From positions 39,998,097 through 40,062,096 of the forward strand of contig NC_077242.1 of assembly GCF_947179165.1 (NCBI RefSeq): a stretch of 64,000 bases of DNA, given 5' to 3'. Source of the DNA: Solanum dulcamara (taxonomy: Eukaryota > Streptophyta > Magnoliopsida > Solanales > Solanaceae). The first letter of the stretch is position 1. Each line of letters starts with the position of its first letter. A program made the translations under genes and the position numbers. Positions 1 to 12,693 of the stretch are shown here, one piece after another. The notes under the pieces were generated by a model that was not told the origin of the DNA, ran no database searches, and saw only the letters and a list, made by a program, of their open reading frames with translations.

Positions 1-1658
1 AGAAATACTATTTTGGTGATTCATATACTCCGTGTAGTACACAAAATGCTCCGACGAGGAGAAAAGGCTAGGATTCAAGAGTGTTCATGAAGTCCTTCGA
101 TTCTGAGTAAAGCTTTGGATTCCAGGTATGTAAGGCTTCAATGAGAGTATTTCCTCCACTCTCATGCCTAAAGTATTTTGATTATATGATAAATTATATT
201 TATTTTCTTTAAGTTTTACTCTAAGTTATGTGGGTGTTTATCCATGGGTTTTTCCACCCATGTAGTCCAAAAATATTTCAACTAAATCTCTTGATTTCAA
301 ATAAGATTTTCTTATGGCTAATTCTTATTTCTACTTAATAGCATGAATCATGGTTAAACTAATGATTATTGATCTATTTTGATGCAAAATAATTTTATAT
401 GTATGAATTGATGATTTTCAAGTAATTTCTCTATTTATCTCTTTAAAGGTTCTTCAAATTCATGATGGGTTGTTTAAAACATGATTTTTAATTAATGAAT
501 TTCAAAGTATTTATGCATAATTTTAGTTACATATATGTTTGAAAGTTGAAGTGATTTGAACCCACCTAGTTTTACTATATTTTCAATGAAGTTTGACTTG
601 TAAGCTTTGACTCCAAATGAATATTTATGAAAGCAATGTCTATAATCAAAAGAGAGACTTATGAAATTAACAAAATGATGAAATGATATGAATGATGGAT
701 TCTTTATGCAATAAGGACAATTCTTTCTTATTTGAATAACCAAATGTTTTAATGAGCTATTCTACTGAATATGATGTTTTGAATTCTCAAGCTATATTCT
801 ATGAATATTTTGAAGTATTAAACTATTCAATGGGATTGACTTAGCACCGAATGGGGTATATAGGTATGATTCGGTAAGGGAATCCTAGTAGCAACCCCTT
901 GTCTCATTAACTATGTGCCAACATAGGAGCCCTTGTAGGCTTAAGCTAATGGATCCATGAAAGCTCTTAAAGTTAAAATTAAAGAAATGAATGAAGTTGA
1001 CGGAGTTCTACCCGGCAAGTAGTCTCTCCGACCAACGTAGGGGGTTATTTTGGATCCATATAATAGCTCGCATGGTCTTAAATGTCTGTTATGGTCATCT
1101 TCCACAAAATGAATATTTTAAAGGATATCTATATGATTGATTATGCATGCATTGCATTATGTTTCATATTACATAAATGTTTTAATGTTTCCTCAATGTT
1201 CATGCACGCTTACATACTTAGTACATTTAAAGTACTAATGCATACTCTTTTGCCTACATGATATCACCATCTAGGGACTGGTGCTCCTCCTCGTTCTCCT
1301 TCACGTAGCTAGTTGAGATTTTATTTGAAGACTACTTTTGGTGAGTTCCCATATTTCGGGAACAATACTCCTTTATCTTTATAACTTATGATATGTTGAG
1401 ATCTTTAAACACTTACTATGACATTTCTTTCTATTATGATTGAGGGTGAGCTAGGGACTTGTCTTAGCCCCATTAAATTTAAAAGTTAGAGGTATTGTTG
1501 GACATACGTAAGTTAAAGATTTACTATTATGATTTCCGCTTGTTTATTTATTGTCATTACTTATGAAAGGTTAAAAGGATGCTAAGAGGCTTGTTTGAAG
1601 TATTTTCGAGTTTCTCATTCGCCATATCACGTCTAGGCCCTACGCTTGGGTCGTGACA
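1..1658 (+). mobile_element. 3' part of a Tekay/Del-like Ty3 LTR, cut by the window edge
   Basis: The stretch is collinear with the 3' two thirds of the LTR at 57675-59971. Shared blocks include the 'cttaaatgtc..ttatggtcatctt' block (about 1077 and 59341), the 'gcatgctcacatacttagtac' block, the 'gagggtgagctaggga' block, and the same end, GTCGTGACA, at 1650-1658. The copies are clearly diverged, so this is another member of the family. The 5' LTR end lies outside the window. No coding region is seen in it; the short minus-strand reading frame at 492-743 has no recognisable domain. It probably truncated element D, whose leader starts right after it. Confidence 0.72.
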
Positions 1659-2792
1659 AAAAATCCCTGGAGATTTTCCTGTCATCCCATATCCCTTTAC
1701 GAATTGAAGGGCTATAACTTAGCCCACTTGACTTATTCTAGATGAGGTTCAACATGGTCTCTCCTAGAATCAAACCCAACACTACGCATTTTGAAAACCC
1801 CTTCTCCTATTATATTGACATACAATCGGCGCACATTACACCCACATAGACGCTTGTGATTATTGGGAAGGAATACATCAAAATTTTATTTTTAAAGGAC
1901 CCATTAAAACCACAGTCTAGTAGGTACAACTTCATACGCTTCTCATGATCTCCCAACCTATCCTGGCTATCCCGAATCTAGAGTTTCTCTTATAGTTACT
2001 CATCGTTTCTGCCCCCTACTATATTCACGATACGTAATTTATAAAAATGGGGATAACATTCACATAAATAGGTGCATCACTTGATTAAGTCAGGAATTTA
2101 CATCCTTAATCACATGACCATTTATCATTAGGCTATTGCATACCACCCAGTTATGATTTCCCATTTCCGACTATGACTTATAGAAGTGCACAGAATTATG
2201 TCCCATATAATTTTAAGTAATTGGCGTGCATACTTCATAGTCTGTTAACAATTTCAGCAACACCGTGCACATGTCCTCATTATATCACTCTGACAAGTAC
2301 ATTATGCATTTAATCACCTCATATGATTCAGGCAAGTGCTATAACTATAAATTCAAGTAAACCCAAGCATTGTAAATCAGGTAGACAACACTACTCACAT
2401 AGTTACAAATTTTGAACCATCTCACACAAGCAATTAAAATTCTTAACTTAATTCGTTTCATGGATGACCATCAGTTGGTCATTTATGCATTTACTTAGCC
2501 TGTAAGGCCAGATACCAATTGGAACCTTCTCGGTTTTAATCTTTCTTACTTGTGTCCCTTTAGCCACAATAATGACATCAAGTTTACTTCGTTGAGATAC
2601 CAATTAGAATCAGCAGATACCAATTAGACTCAACCAATACCACATGCAACAGACAGCACAAAAGGAGTGAAGAAATGGAACTGCTTCCTAGAATATTTCA
2701 TAGTTTCCCAAGGATTAGATGTGGACATTAACAGACCAATCCACAGGAGTCTATTCCACACTAGCTCTTATACTGGGAAACTGGTAACCTGG
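1659..2792 (-). mobile_element. Decayed leader / gag-proximal region of Ty3 element D
   Basis: This lies between the primer-binding site of element D and the end of the LTR above. No open frame of useful length survives. The segment 2510-2640 repeats 'gataccaatt' with Thr/Ser-rich surroundings, as does the leader of element C (18532-18590), which supports the same family. gag, protease, RT and integrase of D are missing from the window. Confidence 0.45.
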
Positions 2793-2804
2793 GCTCTGAT
2801 ATCA
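2793..2804 (-). promoter_or_regulatory. Primer-binding site of element D (initiator tRNA-Met type)
   Basis: On the minus strand this reads TGATATCAGAGC, one base from TGGTATCAGAGC, the usual plant tRNA-iMet complement. It sits just inside the end of the LTR at about 2808, which sets the orientation of D as minus. Confidence 0.65.
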
Positions 2805-2991
2805 ACTTCTCACAACATAAACCACTAGGCTGTGTGGCCACCTAATCTAACATCTAGAATTGAGAACTCTTAACCCCTTATATGAAATAAGCGTTAAAGA
2901 GGTTACAGAAAAATTAATTAATAAGCCAGAAAGTTCTATTAAAACAACAATAAGACTCTTCTAATAATTTTTATACAAGACTTCGATTTAA

Positions 2992-3013
2992 CCCCCCCCC
3001 CTCCCCCCTCCCA
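2992..3013 (-). other. G-tract with G-quadruplex potential inside the LTR of D
   Basis: The plus strand is C10-T-C6-T-C3, so the sense strand of the LTR has G3, G6 and G10 runs separated by single A residues. That is enough for a quadruplex with one-base loops. It lies about 200 bp from the 3' end of the LTR. Confidence 0.5.
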
Positions 3014-3930
3014 AGGATGCTAGCTTAAAAAGGTATAAGAGCTCTACAGAATAGGAAATAAGACAAATGAAAAGACACAATTCCAACCACAGGAAGGAAA
3101 AAGTAGGAGCTGCCAGTATATCATCTTCGCCATTGCCTAGGGAAATCCACTGACCCTGCAAACAGACTATGCTGAGTGGCATAGCAAGAGTATTATTAGT
3201 ATAAATAACACGTACTGGTAGATATGATCGATCAATCAGACACCCACCATATAATATATGTACAGGAAAATAAGAGAGATCATAAATAATTAATCTTTAT
3301 AAACCTTCCCACCTCAACCTGCTAGTAAACTCCTTACTTCAGCCCTTACCTGTATTCACCCCTCTACTAACCATGACTTCACTACCAACTCTAGTTTACA
3401 AACTTGAGACCTATGGGTTATGGGCCCACTACGCTTCCGATGTGCTCGCCCTAACATTTAGCTAGCCACAACCTTAGACACTCACGACAACTCAATTACC
3501 ACTAGTCTTGACCCCTTTTTACCTTATAACATAATGACCTAGCAATCTCATATCCACGCCTCACAACTAACTCTGATTCTTACAGTACAACTACTACTAC
3601 CACTATCCCCTAACCGAAGCTCCAATGAGAACAACTCTCTGCCAACAAGCAATGTCTACCTTTAAGCCTGAAGGTATAAATTATCACGCATATCTCAACG
3701 TGGCCTAACAAGGTCCACCATCTTAACGACGAATGAGTCTATACTGACTCGCAGTCCTTTACTAATAACCTACCACAAAATCAATGGGGCTTTTTTATAA
3801 ATCCTTTTCCCTAGCTCATTAATAGCTACCCTCACTATTACATAGTTTACAGGTATCAACAGTTCCTCTCATGGGACCAACCACACACACAGTTAGCCCT
3901 CTAATGGGGCCCAAACGCAGCCATATATGT

Positions 3931-4041
3931 GCCAAAATGTGAAACCTGATCCAAAAATATATTGGAACGTGACACCTGATCTATTAATATGTCAGAATTT
4001 AACACCCGATGCAATAACGTATCAGAACGTAACACCTGATC
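3931..4041. repeat. 36-bp subrepeats of D LTR
   Basis: Four diverged copies carry the core 'aacgtgacacctgatc' and are spaced about 36 bp apart. Equivalent arrays occur at 13405-13565 and 19455-19613 in the LTRs of element C. Confidence 0.7.
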
Positions 4042-4810
4042 CTCACAATCACAAATCCACATTTATAATTAAATAGGCAGACATAACAATGCATATAAAA
4101 TCATTCAGATCGTGCACTCAATCAAGAAAGGTTGCTAACCCCTAAGGTTTATCACGATTCTTCTCATATTTTCTACCAAGTTACGTACCATTAAAGCATC
4201 TACTGATACACATGTCTAAGTGAGACAATACCACCTCTAATTACCCCAAAAGGCATTACACCACTTTCTTACCCAGGTCACTTTCTGTTAGACCACCAAC
4301 AACACTCGAATTCCTACCCATGACTAGCGAACAAGAGCCTAATCATGCAACCTCTCATTAAATCCCTTTTTATACTATGCAATGGGTAAAGATTTAACTA
4401 TTCAGATAAAAGAAGACTAGCCTACTTGGGCGCCAAGCAACTGTGGAGAGATAGTGTGGCTCCAATCCTTGGTTCCAGAAGTCTGACAGGTAAGATAGGC
4501 CTGAATTCTGTCAGTTGAAAATCTTCCAGAACTGAGATTCTTTCCCCTTCTCTTCCCAAGTCAGGATCAATCTTTGGAGGTTTTTTTGCAGTAACCCTCG
4601 CCTCTAGCTTACCCTTTGGAAGAAGTGGCAAATAAGAAAAATCGCTGCTTAAGTTTTGTCCCATGTTCTCCCGCTCTTGCGGTTTGTATCCCGCTAGAGC
4701 AAAGCTGCTATGGCGGGGCTATCTTTCTCTGGCAGGATGGCAGTCCCCAGTTGACTTACTACTATTAAGATTTCCCCCATGCTTAATTAACAAAGGTTCG
4801 GGTCGTTACA

Positions 4811-4965
4811 CTTTTAAGTTGCTTATAAGTTATTTTCAGCTCTTTTGAGTATCATTTTATGGTTAAAATAAGCTCAAAAAAATAATTGGACATGTTTGAC
4901 TTAGCTTATCTAAAGAAGCTTATAAACTACTCTAAATAAGCTAAGCTAAACAGGCACTTAGTAGC
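4811..4965. mobile_element. Possible MITE-type fragment (AAGCTTATAAG motifs)
   Basis: The stretch starts with 'gttgcttataagttatttt' and ends with 'agctaagctaaacaggcac', with 'aagcttataaact' between. This resembles small hAT-like miniature elements of dicots, but I cannot delimit inverted repeats or a TSD. The following bases up to 5177 hold no gene. Confidence 0.3.
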
Positions 4966-5177
4966 TAGTTAGTTGACTATTTAAACTTTTCACTTATTTG
5001 TAGTGATTCGATTTTTTATTTTGTAATCTCTTTCTCATTTCTCTTCCTCTGCTTACAATTAATTTATTTAAAAAAAATTAAAATGGACATTTTGTCATGT
5101 AGAAATGTTTATTTACCATACCAGCCAGAGAAACTTTTAGAATGGGATAAAAGATACTGTAAATAATAATCTATCTA

Positions 5178-6000
5178 TCTATATTATTATAAAAGCATGA
5201 ATATAAATATTGATTGACTAAAATATCTACTAAAAGTTGATTTACTTATTTTTCCTTTTAAGTTAAAATTTTCTTCATCTAAAAAATTACTAATGGGTAT
5301 AAATGTAATTTGCTCAAAAGTTGAATCTCGTGGTCGAATCTTGATTCAGTAGTCGGGTCCCTAATCAAAAGTTGGAGTCGGTCCCTTTGTCGAAAGTCGA
5401 AATTGGGCCCTAGATCAAATTCGAGGTCAGATCCTGGTTCGCAAGTCAGATTCAGGGTCTGATATAGGGGTTAGATCTCTAGTCAGAAATTGGGCAAGGT
5501 AAGGAGTCAAAAATCCAGCTCGATCTCATGTCGAATGTTAGGGTAGGGTGGGGTCAGATCCCATTTTGAAAGTCAGGTGCAGGGTCGAATCTCCAGTAAT
5601 AAGTCGCATCCCGATTCGAGAATCGAATCGTGTCCTAGGTCGAGAGTTGATGTCGGAGGTGTGGTCTTGAATTAGTGTCTGATATTAGGTATCCAGTTCG
5701 AATGTCAGAATCGAGTTTCGAGTCACGTCTAGAGTCGAATATCAAGATTGGATCTCGAGCCAGAAGTTGGCTCTCAGGTCGAGTCCTGAAACAAGTGTCT
5801 GATCGAAAAATGGGTCTGGATTCCGGGTCAACTCTTGGTTTAGAAGTAGATTCTCAATTTAGGTGTCAGGTGTCGAAGTCGGAAGTCGGGGTCGAGTCTC
5901 GAATCGGGTGTCTGAATAGGACTCCAAATTAGTCAACGGAGTTCTTTTTTGTATAATAATTGATAGGGAGTAACGTGCAAAACACGTTTATAGACACTAG
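5178..6000 (+). mobile_element. Helitron-like element H1 (~0.82 kb)
   Basis: The 5' end is A|TCTATATTATTATAAAAGC. The 3' end has a perfect hairpin, AACGTG-CAAAA-CACGTT (5972-5988), followed after eight bases by CTAG at 5997-6000, with T next. TC start, CTRR end, a hairpin close to the 3' end and insertion between A and T are the defining Helitron features. There is no RepHel gene, so it would be non-autonomous. Most of its body is the GTCG-rich minisatellite at 5330-5935. A related 5' end starts immediately after it. Confidence 0.6.
5330..5935. repeat. Degenerate ~25-bp GTCG-rich minisatellite
   Basis: About 24 units follow the pattern gtc-(g/a)-gg-tc-ccta-gtc-gaaa. Examples are 'gtcgggtccctaatcaaaa', 'gtcgaaattgggccctag' and 'gtcagattcagggtctg'. 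It is much richer in G+C and CG dinucleotides than the flanks. A plus-strand frame at 5675-5932 is a by-product: its protein is only low-complexity Ser/Arg/Val repeats. Confidence 0.75.
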
Positions 6001-7680
6001 TACTATATTAAAAGCATGAAGAACCTTAAAATGTTGATTGAACTTTTTGCCCTTCATTAAAAGACTTTGTTTTAGACAAAATTATTTTTCCACCATTTTT
6101 TTAAATAATATTAAAATAATAAATATTAATGGAAGTTTCAGAATTCTTCTATAATTACCTTTTCTATATTTCTAAATTATATTAATGGAAGTTCTAAAGG
6201 GGAAAGGCCTTAACATGCAACAATAGTTGATAAAAAAATTAGCACGACACTTAAACTATTAGCTTAATTTACCTTTTTAATATTATTATTTTCCCAAATT
6301 ATTATTAATGGAAGTTCCACGGGAAAAGGTTTTCACATTCTACCATAGTTAATAAAAATTGAGCACGACACTTTAACTACTTTTTAATTAATTTTTATTC
6401 TTTTTTCAGTATTAGGAGTATTTTTTAAGTGTTTTCCTAATTTTCTACCATAATTAGAATTACTTTTCTAAGAAAAATATAGGTAAAAAATAAAAACTTC
6501 TAATATTTAGTACTTTAAAATTGACTAAAATTTGATTTTTAAATTTTTCCTTATTAAACTATATATGTCATTTAATTATTTTCCTTATATTTAGGACTTT
6601 GAAATCAACTAAAACTTGATTATTATTATTTTTCTTATTAAAAGTATGTAGTGTTATGTCGAAAAAGATGGTTTAAAATTAATTTCAACTTTATAGAGAA
6701 AAAAATAATTTTAGAAAAGAAGAGTCGCCACTTAATTTTTTAAAGAAATTAAGAAAACTTAATTTAAACAGCCCTAACAGATTTAAGTTTTAGAAATTCA
6801 GAGAAAAAAGGTACAGACTTCTTATTTCCACTTTGAAAAGGTGTTAAGCATTCAAAGGGGTCACTAACGCGCGGTTATACAGTGATTTGAAAACTCTATT
6901 TTTTGACTAACTTTGGGAAAATGTGTTTAACAATAATCGAGGCATTAAACAATTTAAAGGAATATAAACTTTAAAACATTTAGGATAATTTATAAGAGAA
7001 ATAAACTTGATATGAAAATGATTAAATAAAGGAGAGATAATTTAAATAAATCATTTAACCAAAATAAATGATCATAAATATGGTCTTTCTTCAAAGTATT
7101 TAATTAAGTTAAACTAAACAATTAATGATAAAATTAACACGGGATAAATAAATATCATCAACTAATTAAATAAGAGTAAAGGAAAGCGAAATAATAGAAA
7201 TTAGTGATGCCTAAGAGGAATCATTTTAGATTTTTAAAAAAATATAAAACTACCCCAAATATATACAAACGAAAATATTTAATAGTACACGGGACAAATA
7301 TTTATATACTCATATTTTTTGGATCAGCGCCGGCTTATTAATCGGAAGATAAAAATATAGTGTTTTGTCATTTTTTTGCTCGGGTCGACTTCCACTATTT
7401 CCAAAAGGTCTATCTACTCCTACCCCTCCTAGGTTTATTTATTGTTTTAATCCTAAAATGATCTAAAAGAAATAATAAAAACTAACGTCTTAAAAGGTGT
7501 TTAACGTCCAAACTTAATATCCAAGAGGCATTGAACGTACTATTAGGGTAGATTTTAGACTAAAGAAAATATAGGCATCTTAATTAGACACATCATCAAA
7601 CAAAATAGATAAAACGAGCAGATAGCACATAGAATCTCAAGTAAGCCTCTAGATTAATTAATTAACATTCTTGAAAACAC

Positions 7681-9798
7681 TGTTATGTCAAAAAAAATGA
7701 TTTAAAATTAATTTCAACTTTATAGAGAAAAAATCAATTTTAGAAAAAAAGGAATCGCCACATAATTTTTTAAAGAAATTAAAAAAAAATAATTTAAAAG
7801 ATCCTAACGGATTTAAGTCTTAAAAATTCAGAGAAAAAGGTACGAGGTTCTTATTTCCACTTTGAGAAGGTGTTAAGCATTCAAAGTGGCCGCTAACGCG
7901 AGGTTATTTGATGATTTGAAAAATATTAATTTAAAAGGAAACGAAGACTTTAAAATTATTTTTTAGAAAAAATGATCAAACTTAAACATTGAAAATAATA
8001 TACATGTATATAAAAAAAATTAAAAAAGTTTATCAAATGCCTAAGTAAAGGTAGAAAATCATCTAAATAGTAAATTAACATGAATTGATTTATCTTTAGG
8101 AAAATCTAATTAAGTTAAAACAAATTAAAATTAATATCTAAGAAAACATAAATAACATAAGTGAATAAATTATTACAATCCGAATTAATATAAACAAACA
8201 ATAAATAACACATGAAAATATTGCCCGACACTTAGTTTTTGTACACCTGGACTAAGCTATTGGGCCATCTACGTTTTGGGCCTTAAGCACAATTCCACTG
8301 TATATCGCAGCTGTATACACACTGTATATCAAAATGTATATTACTGTATATTAGACTGTATATATATTGTATATTAGACTGCTTATATACTTTATATCAA
8401 TGTATACGACACTGTTTTCCACCTGTATTCCATGTATACAACCCAATATCAATATATAAATCATGAATATTATCTTTGTTTCCATTTTTCAACTTTTCAG
8501 CATTTCAAACAAGATGATGAGAGACTCAAAACTCAACGATATGCAACGATGGGGTCCAAAGATGGACTCGAATTGATATCACATGTACCAAAATAAAATT
8601 ACATAAACATTTACTTATTTTTAGCTAAACCAAAAAACATATCATGATATTTTAAGTTATCAAATTGATAAGCATCCTAGAAGTGACTAACAACATGCAT
8701 ATATGTGGACAAAAGAAAGGAAAGAAGAAATATATTCAAATAACTAAAGAACGCGGATTTAATATATACGCTATACTAGCTCAAATTTTTAAAAAAGAAT
8801 TAAATTAATTAGGCCATGAAAGTTCTAATTGAATAATAACTTTAAGCATATTTTTGTTATCTAAATCATGTTAAAAGAAGAAATTTAAAACATGAAAATC
8901 TATATTGTCAAAGAAAACTATTTGGAAAAATAATGAACAAAACTAAGAGCTTTCATGAAATAATCCTAACACATGATAGCTAATTAATTCTAACACATGC
9001 TTACTATAAAAAATTTCTATCATTAATCTAATTATTCTTAATGCATGCTAACTAAAAAAAATAAGATTACGAATCAACTAAATATAAATATGAAATAATT
9101 AAATAAAATAAAGCTGAAAAAAGATTTGGGCAGCAAGACTGAAGACGATGAGCGGAAGACAACTTCACCACCACCTAAAAGCTTGATAGAACTCCAATCT
9201 ACCAAAAAAAAGATTAAAAATTTAGACTCGAATCTTCGTGGGTTCGACGTTATAAGAACATTGTTCTTAGCCTAAATTTTGACTTCAATCTCCTATTTTC
9301 CTTAAAGAAAAATATAGATTGAAAACTAAAAATTTCCACAACTTTTAGGCCGGGGACAGGAGTCCAAAATCCTAGCCAAGTTAAGAAAATTTCTAACTTT
9401 AGGGTGACTAAAAAACCTCCCACTTCTTCTCCCTTCTTAATAAGAATATGAGCCTTTATATAGGCTCCAAAAACATCAAATTTTCATACAATTTTCGATG
9501 TGGAGATTGGGGACTTTTATTTTTCATTTTATTTTTAGAAAAAACTAAAATTTTCAAAAATGCAAACTATAATTAAACTAACCTAACTAACATTCGAATA
9601 ACTACATAAATAGTAAATAAAGATATAGTTTATAGAAATATGTACATTATACTAAAATTTATAAAAAAAATAAAAATAGTTAAGAATAACATGAAAATAT
9701 CTTTGTTTTTATAAAAGCTAATTATTTCAAAAATGTTTGAAATTCAAAAAACTTGATAGCTAATTTACGTTGTGGAGGGTCAAAATTGGGTGTCAACA
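7681..9798 (-). repeat. Solo LTR B with perfect 5-bp TSD
   Basis: A 2118-bp unit starts TGTTATGTC and ends GGTGTCAACA. It is flanked by AACAC on both sides (7676-7680 and 9799-9803). No internal region or second LTR is attached, so recombination between LTRs has probably removed the body. It belongs to the same family as A, into which it inserted. Interior is AT-rich; 8290-8450 contains a run of 'ctgtatat' motifs. No coding sequence. Confidence 0.82.
8300..8455. repeat. Clustered 'actgtatat' motifs in LTR B
   Basis: More than ten imperfect copies of 'ctgtatat' or 'tgtatat' lie within about 150 bp, spaced 12-25 bp. They look like an eroded short tandem array. Confidence 0.5.
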
Positions 9799-9959
9799 AA
9801 CACAGATAGATAGTGGAAAGTCATAAGAATTACCGTGTGTGTGTACATAATCAAACGTATGTATCATAAATATAAAAACTTGAATAACATGGAGACAAAT
9901 TTCATTATTTAGACATATGAAGACAATTTTAATTACTAAGGTGATTGTAATAAAAGAAG

Positions 9960-10965
9960 ACATGCTTGACAATTTTAGTTATTAACTAATAGTGTTTATA
10001 AAATTCTATTAACATGATTTTTAGTTAATAGCATGCTGAAAACTTATTAAAATACTATAGATATGGTTTCTGAATATTGTGTTGAAAATTTATTAAAATG
10101 TCACAGGCATAATCTCTTTATAAAATAACATTATGAAATCTTATTTAAAATCCTATAAGCATGATTTCTAACAATATATTGAAAATTTATGAAAAATAGT
10201 AAGCATGCTTTCTAATGCAATTATATGCTGAAATATTTATTAAAATGTTATAGGCACGGTTTCAATATAAAATATTATGATAAATAATTATTAAAATCTT
10301 ATATGCATGATTTTTACATATAATATCATGATAAACATTTATTAAAATCCTATGAACATGGTGCCTAAATTAATAAAATATATGTTATCAATATTAGGCA
10401 TGATTAATTAGGGAGGTCAATCTTAACCTATAGGCATGATTTCTACCTAAATTAACCTTCTGAAAATATTTATTACATTCTAATAACATGCTAAAATTTA
10501 AAGATGATTTATAATTACTAAAATATTCATCAAGTCCTATAGACATGATTTGCTACATGATATTAACATAAAAACCCTATGAACATGACGTCAAAATAAC
10601 TAACATGTTGAAAATATTATTAACCTATAACCGTAGTTTCTAAATAAAGTATATATTGAACACATTTATTAAAGCCTATAAATATAATTTCTTTATGAAT
10701 TAACATGCTGAAAATATTTATAGTCCTATAGGCAAGATTTCCTAGGGGATACAATATGCTAAAACTATCATTAAATCCTATAAGTGTGATTTCTAAATTC
10801 TATATAATATAACATGCTCAAAATATAATTAAATCCTATAGGCATGATTTTCTAGATGATATAATATGCTGAAGATACATTTAAAGCTATGGGCGTGGTA
10901 ATAAAAAAAATAGCATGATAACTATTTATTTAAATCGTATTGGCATTGATACATGCTCTAATTTA
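9960..10965. repeat. ~60-bp AT-rich minisatellite in LTR A
   Basis: About 16 degenerate units carry 'aacatgctgaaaatattta' followed by 'cctataggcatgatttcta'. Unit length drifts from 55 to 65 bp. It is part of LTR A, since it lies between the nested insertions B and C. Confidence 0.75.
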
Positions 10966-12693
10966 AACTTGATCAAACAATTATTCTAATAACATGAGTT
11001 GGTGGTTTTAAATTTAAACAAATTGAAACATGTAAAAAGTTAGGCAAATCATTTTGAAATACATATTATAATATACAATAAGGTAACATTAGGATTAAAT
11101 TATTTGTATATTAAAACTTTAGGTCTTTTTCAATTAAATAAATAAATACCTATCGAAATAATACTCAAACCCAAATATAGAATTTTATCTAAACATGATG
11201 ATAATGGCATGATTTTAAAATTTAAGCTCAAACACTTACTAATATAGCCACATGTACACGCAATACATCATTTAAAAATAAAATAAATGCAGATAGCACA
11301 TTAGTTCCCATCCCCCTTAAATAGTCCCCACATATTTATTATTATTATATGAGCAATTTTCTTTACATACAAATTATTGTAGAGCCAAAAGAATAAATAC
11401 AATAAAATACATAAGTTTGTCAAAAACTTAAACTAAATACATCCGAAAGTCCCCTCCCGACAACTCTTCTTATCTTGAACCTCTAGAGTTCAAAAACCTG
11501 TTTAAAGGACATGAACAAGCGATATATGATAACACACAATACACATACGATATTATGACATTTACAGGCAAATAGAGAAGAGAATATAATTATCATATCT
11601 CTGTAAAATGAACAAGTATACACAAAGGGAAAAGGGATTTAGATACTAACCTGGATGCTTTCTACATTTTTTATTTAACAAGCTATACTATGCAATAACT
11701 TAAAGTAAAGACTATTAATAGAATAAGAAAAGAATTACTAACCAGTTAATAAGAGTTTTATTAATATGCAAAAAAGTAGCAATATCCGAGATCCAAACCA
11801 GTGACAGAGTAACCAAAATGCCAAAAGAAAGAACATGGGAGAAATGAGTATTTTTTGTTAAAAATATTATATGTTCTAATGAATATTAGATGTAAAAATG
11901 AAAAGTAAAAAATTATGTTCTTCTCTTTTTCTTTCTCTATGCTCTGTGTTTTGTGTTCTCTTTTTTTTTTTTCTGTTTGTTCCTCTGTGTGTGTCTGTCC
12001 TCTCCTAATGAAGATGAGAGGTCTTCTTATTATAGTCATCAAAGAATAGATAAGAAAATCAACAAAAATGATTGGCCACTATTCTTAATCAGACTTTTCT
12101 CAAATAATTCAAATAAAGGAGCAAATATTTCAAAAAGGAATATCAAATTTCAACAACAAAATCAAACAAAAATTTCAATCATGAAATCTGTCAAAATTAC
12201 AAAAACCAAATCAATTATTGTGATGTGGTCAAATTTAATCAAACATTATTTCAATAATTGGTGAAAAAAGTCACGAAGAACAACTAATATTTGTCAGAAA
12301 AGTCTCAAATATCATGCCAAGAGGGACCCATTGTCAATAATTGTAAAGAAATTATTTATTTAATTTAAAGAAATATTCAATTATAGGCAGAAATAAAGTA
12401 ACATTTACTATAATAGGAACAAGTAAGAATCCAAAGAAATTAGATTTAGAGTTGTTCAAATTTTAAGAACATCAATTATATATGCTATGAAAGGGAAAAT
12501 TGATCAAGAAATATTATATTTTACCATAATTAGACTTCGAAATTAGGTGACCATTTAACAAATCAGATTACATCACATTTAAGCTAATACATAATTTCGG
12601 AAGCAGCATGGAGTATACCAAAAAGTGATTTTCAATTTCGTATCAAAATTACTTAAATTCAAATACCAACAAATCTTAATAATATCTAGACCA
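10966..12693. other. LTR A sequence, no gene seen
   Basis: This AT-rich sequence belongs to LTR A. Two opposed frames at 11761-12042 and 11953-12264 are low complexity (Lys/Asn/Phe) and have no domain. A pyrimidine-rich run at 11924-12000 and a reverse-strand TATAATAAG at about 12028-12036 could be the promoter area of the LTR, but this is weak. Confidence 0.4.

Larger units (their letters stand above)
2808..4810 (-). repeat. 5' LTR of Ty3 element D (~2.0 kb)
   Basis: Read on the minus strand the LTR opens with TGTAACGACCCGAACC at 4810 and runs to the primer-binding site at about 2805. It contains four degenerate 36-bp units centred on 'GGAACGTGACACCTGATC' (3931-4041), the same subrepeat found in both LTRs of element C. 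It also contains a long C/G tract near its 3' end. Short reading frames here (4422-4664 minus, 4663-4848 plus) show no known domain. The matching 3' LTR is not in the window. The exact inner boundary is uncertain by a few bases. Confidence 0.65.

Noticed and set aside
5675..5932. 85-aa plus-strand frame
   Set aside because: Low-complexity translation of the GTCG minisatellite.
9960..10965. Possible CRISPR-like array
   Set aside because: Plant nuclear DNA; units are degenerate, with no constant repeat/unique spacer pattern and no cas genes.
11953..12264. 103-aa plus-strand frame
   Set aside because: Lys/Asn-rich translation of AT-rich LTR DNA with no domain.
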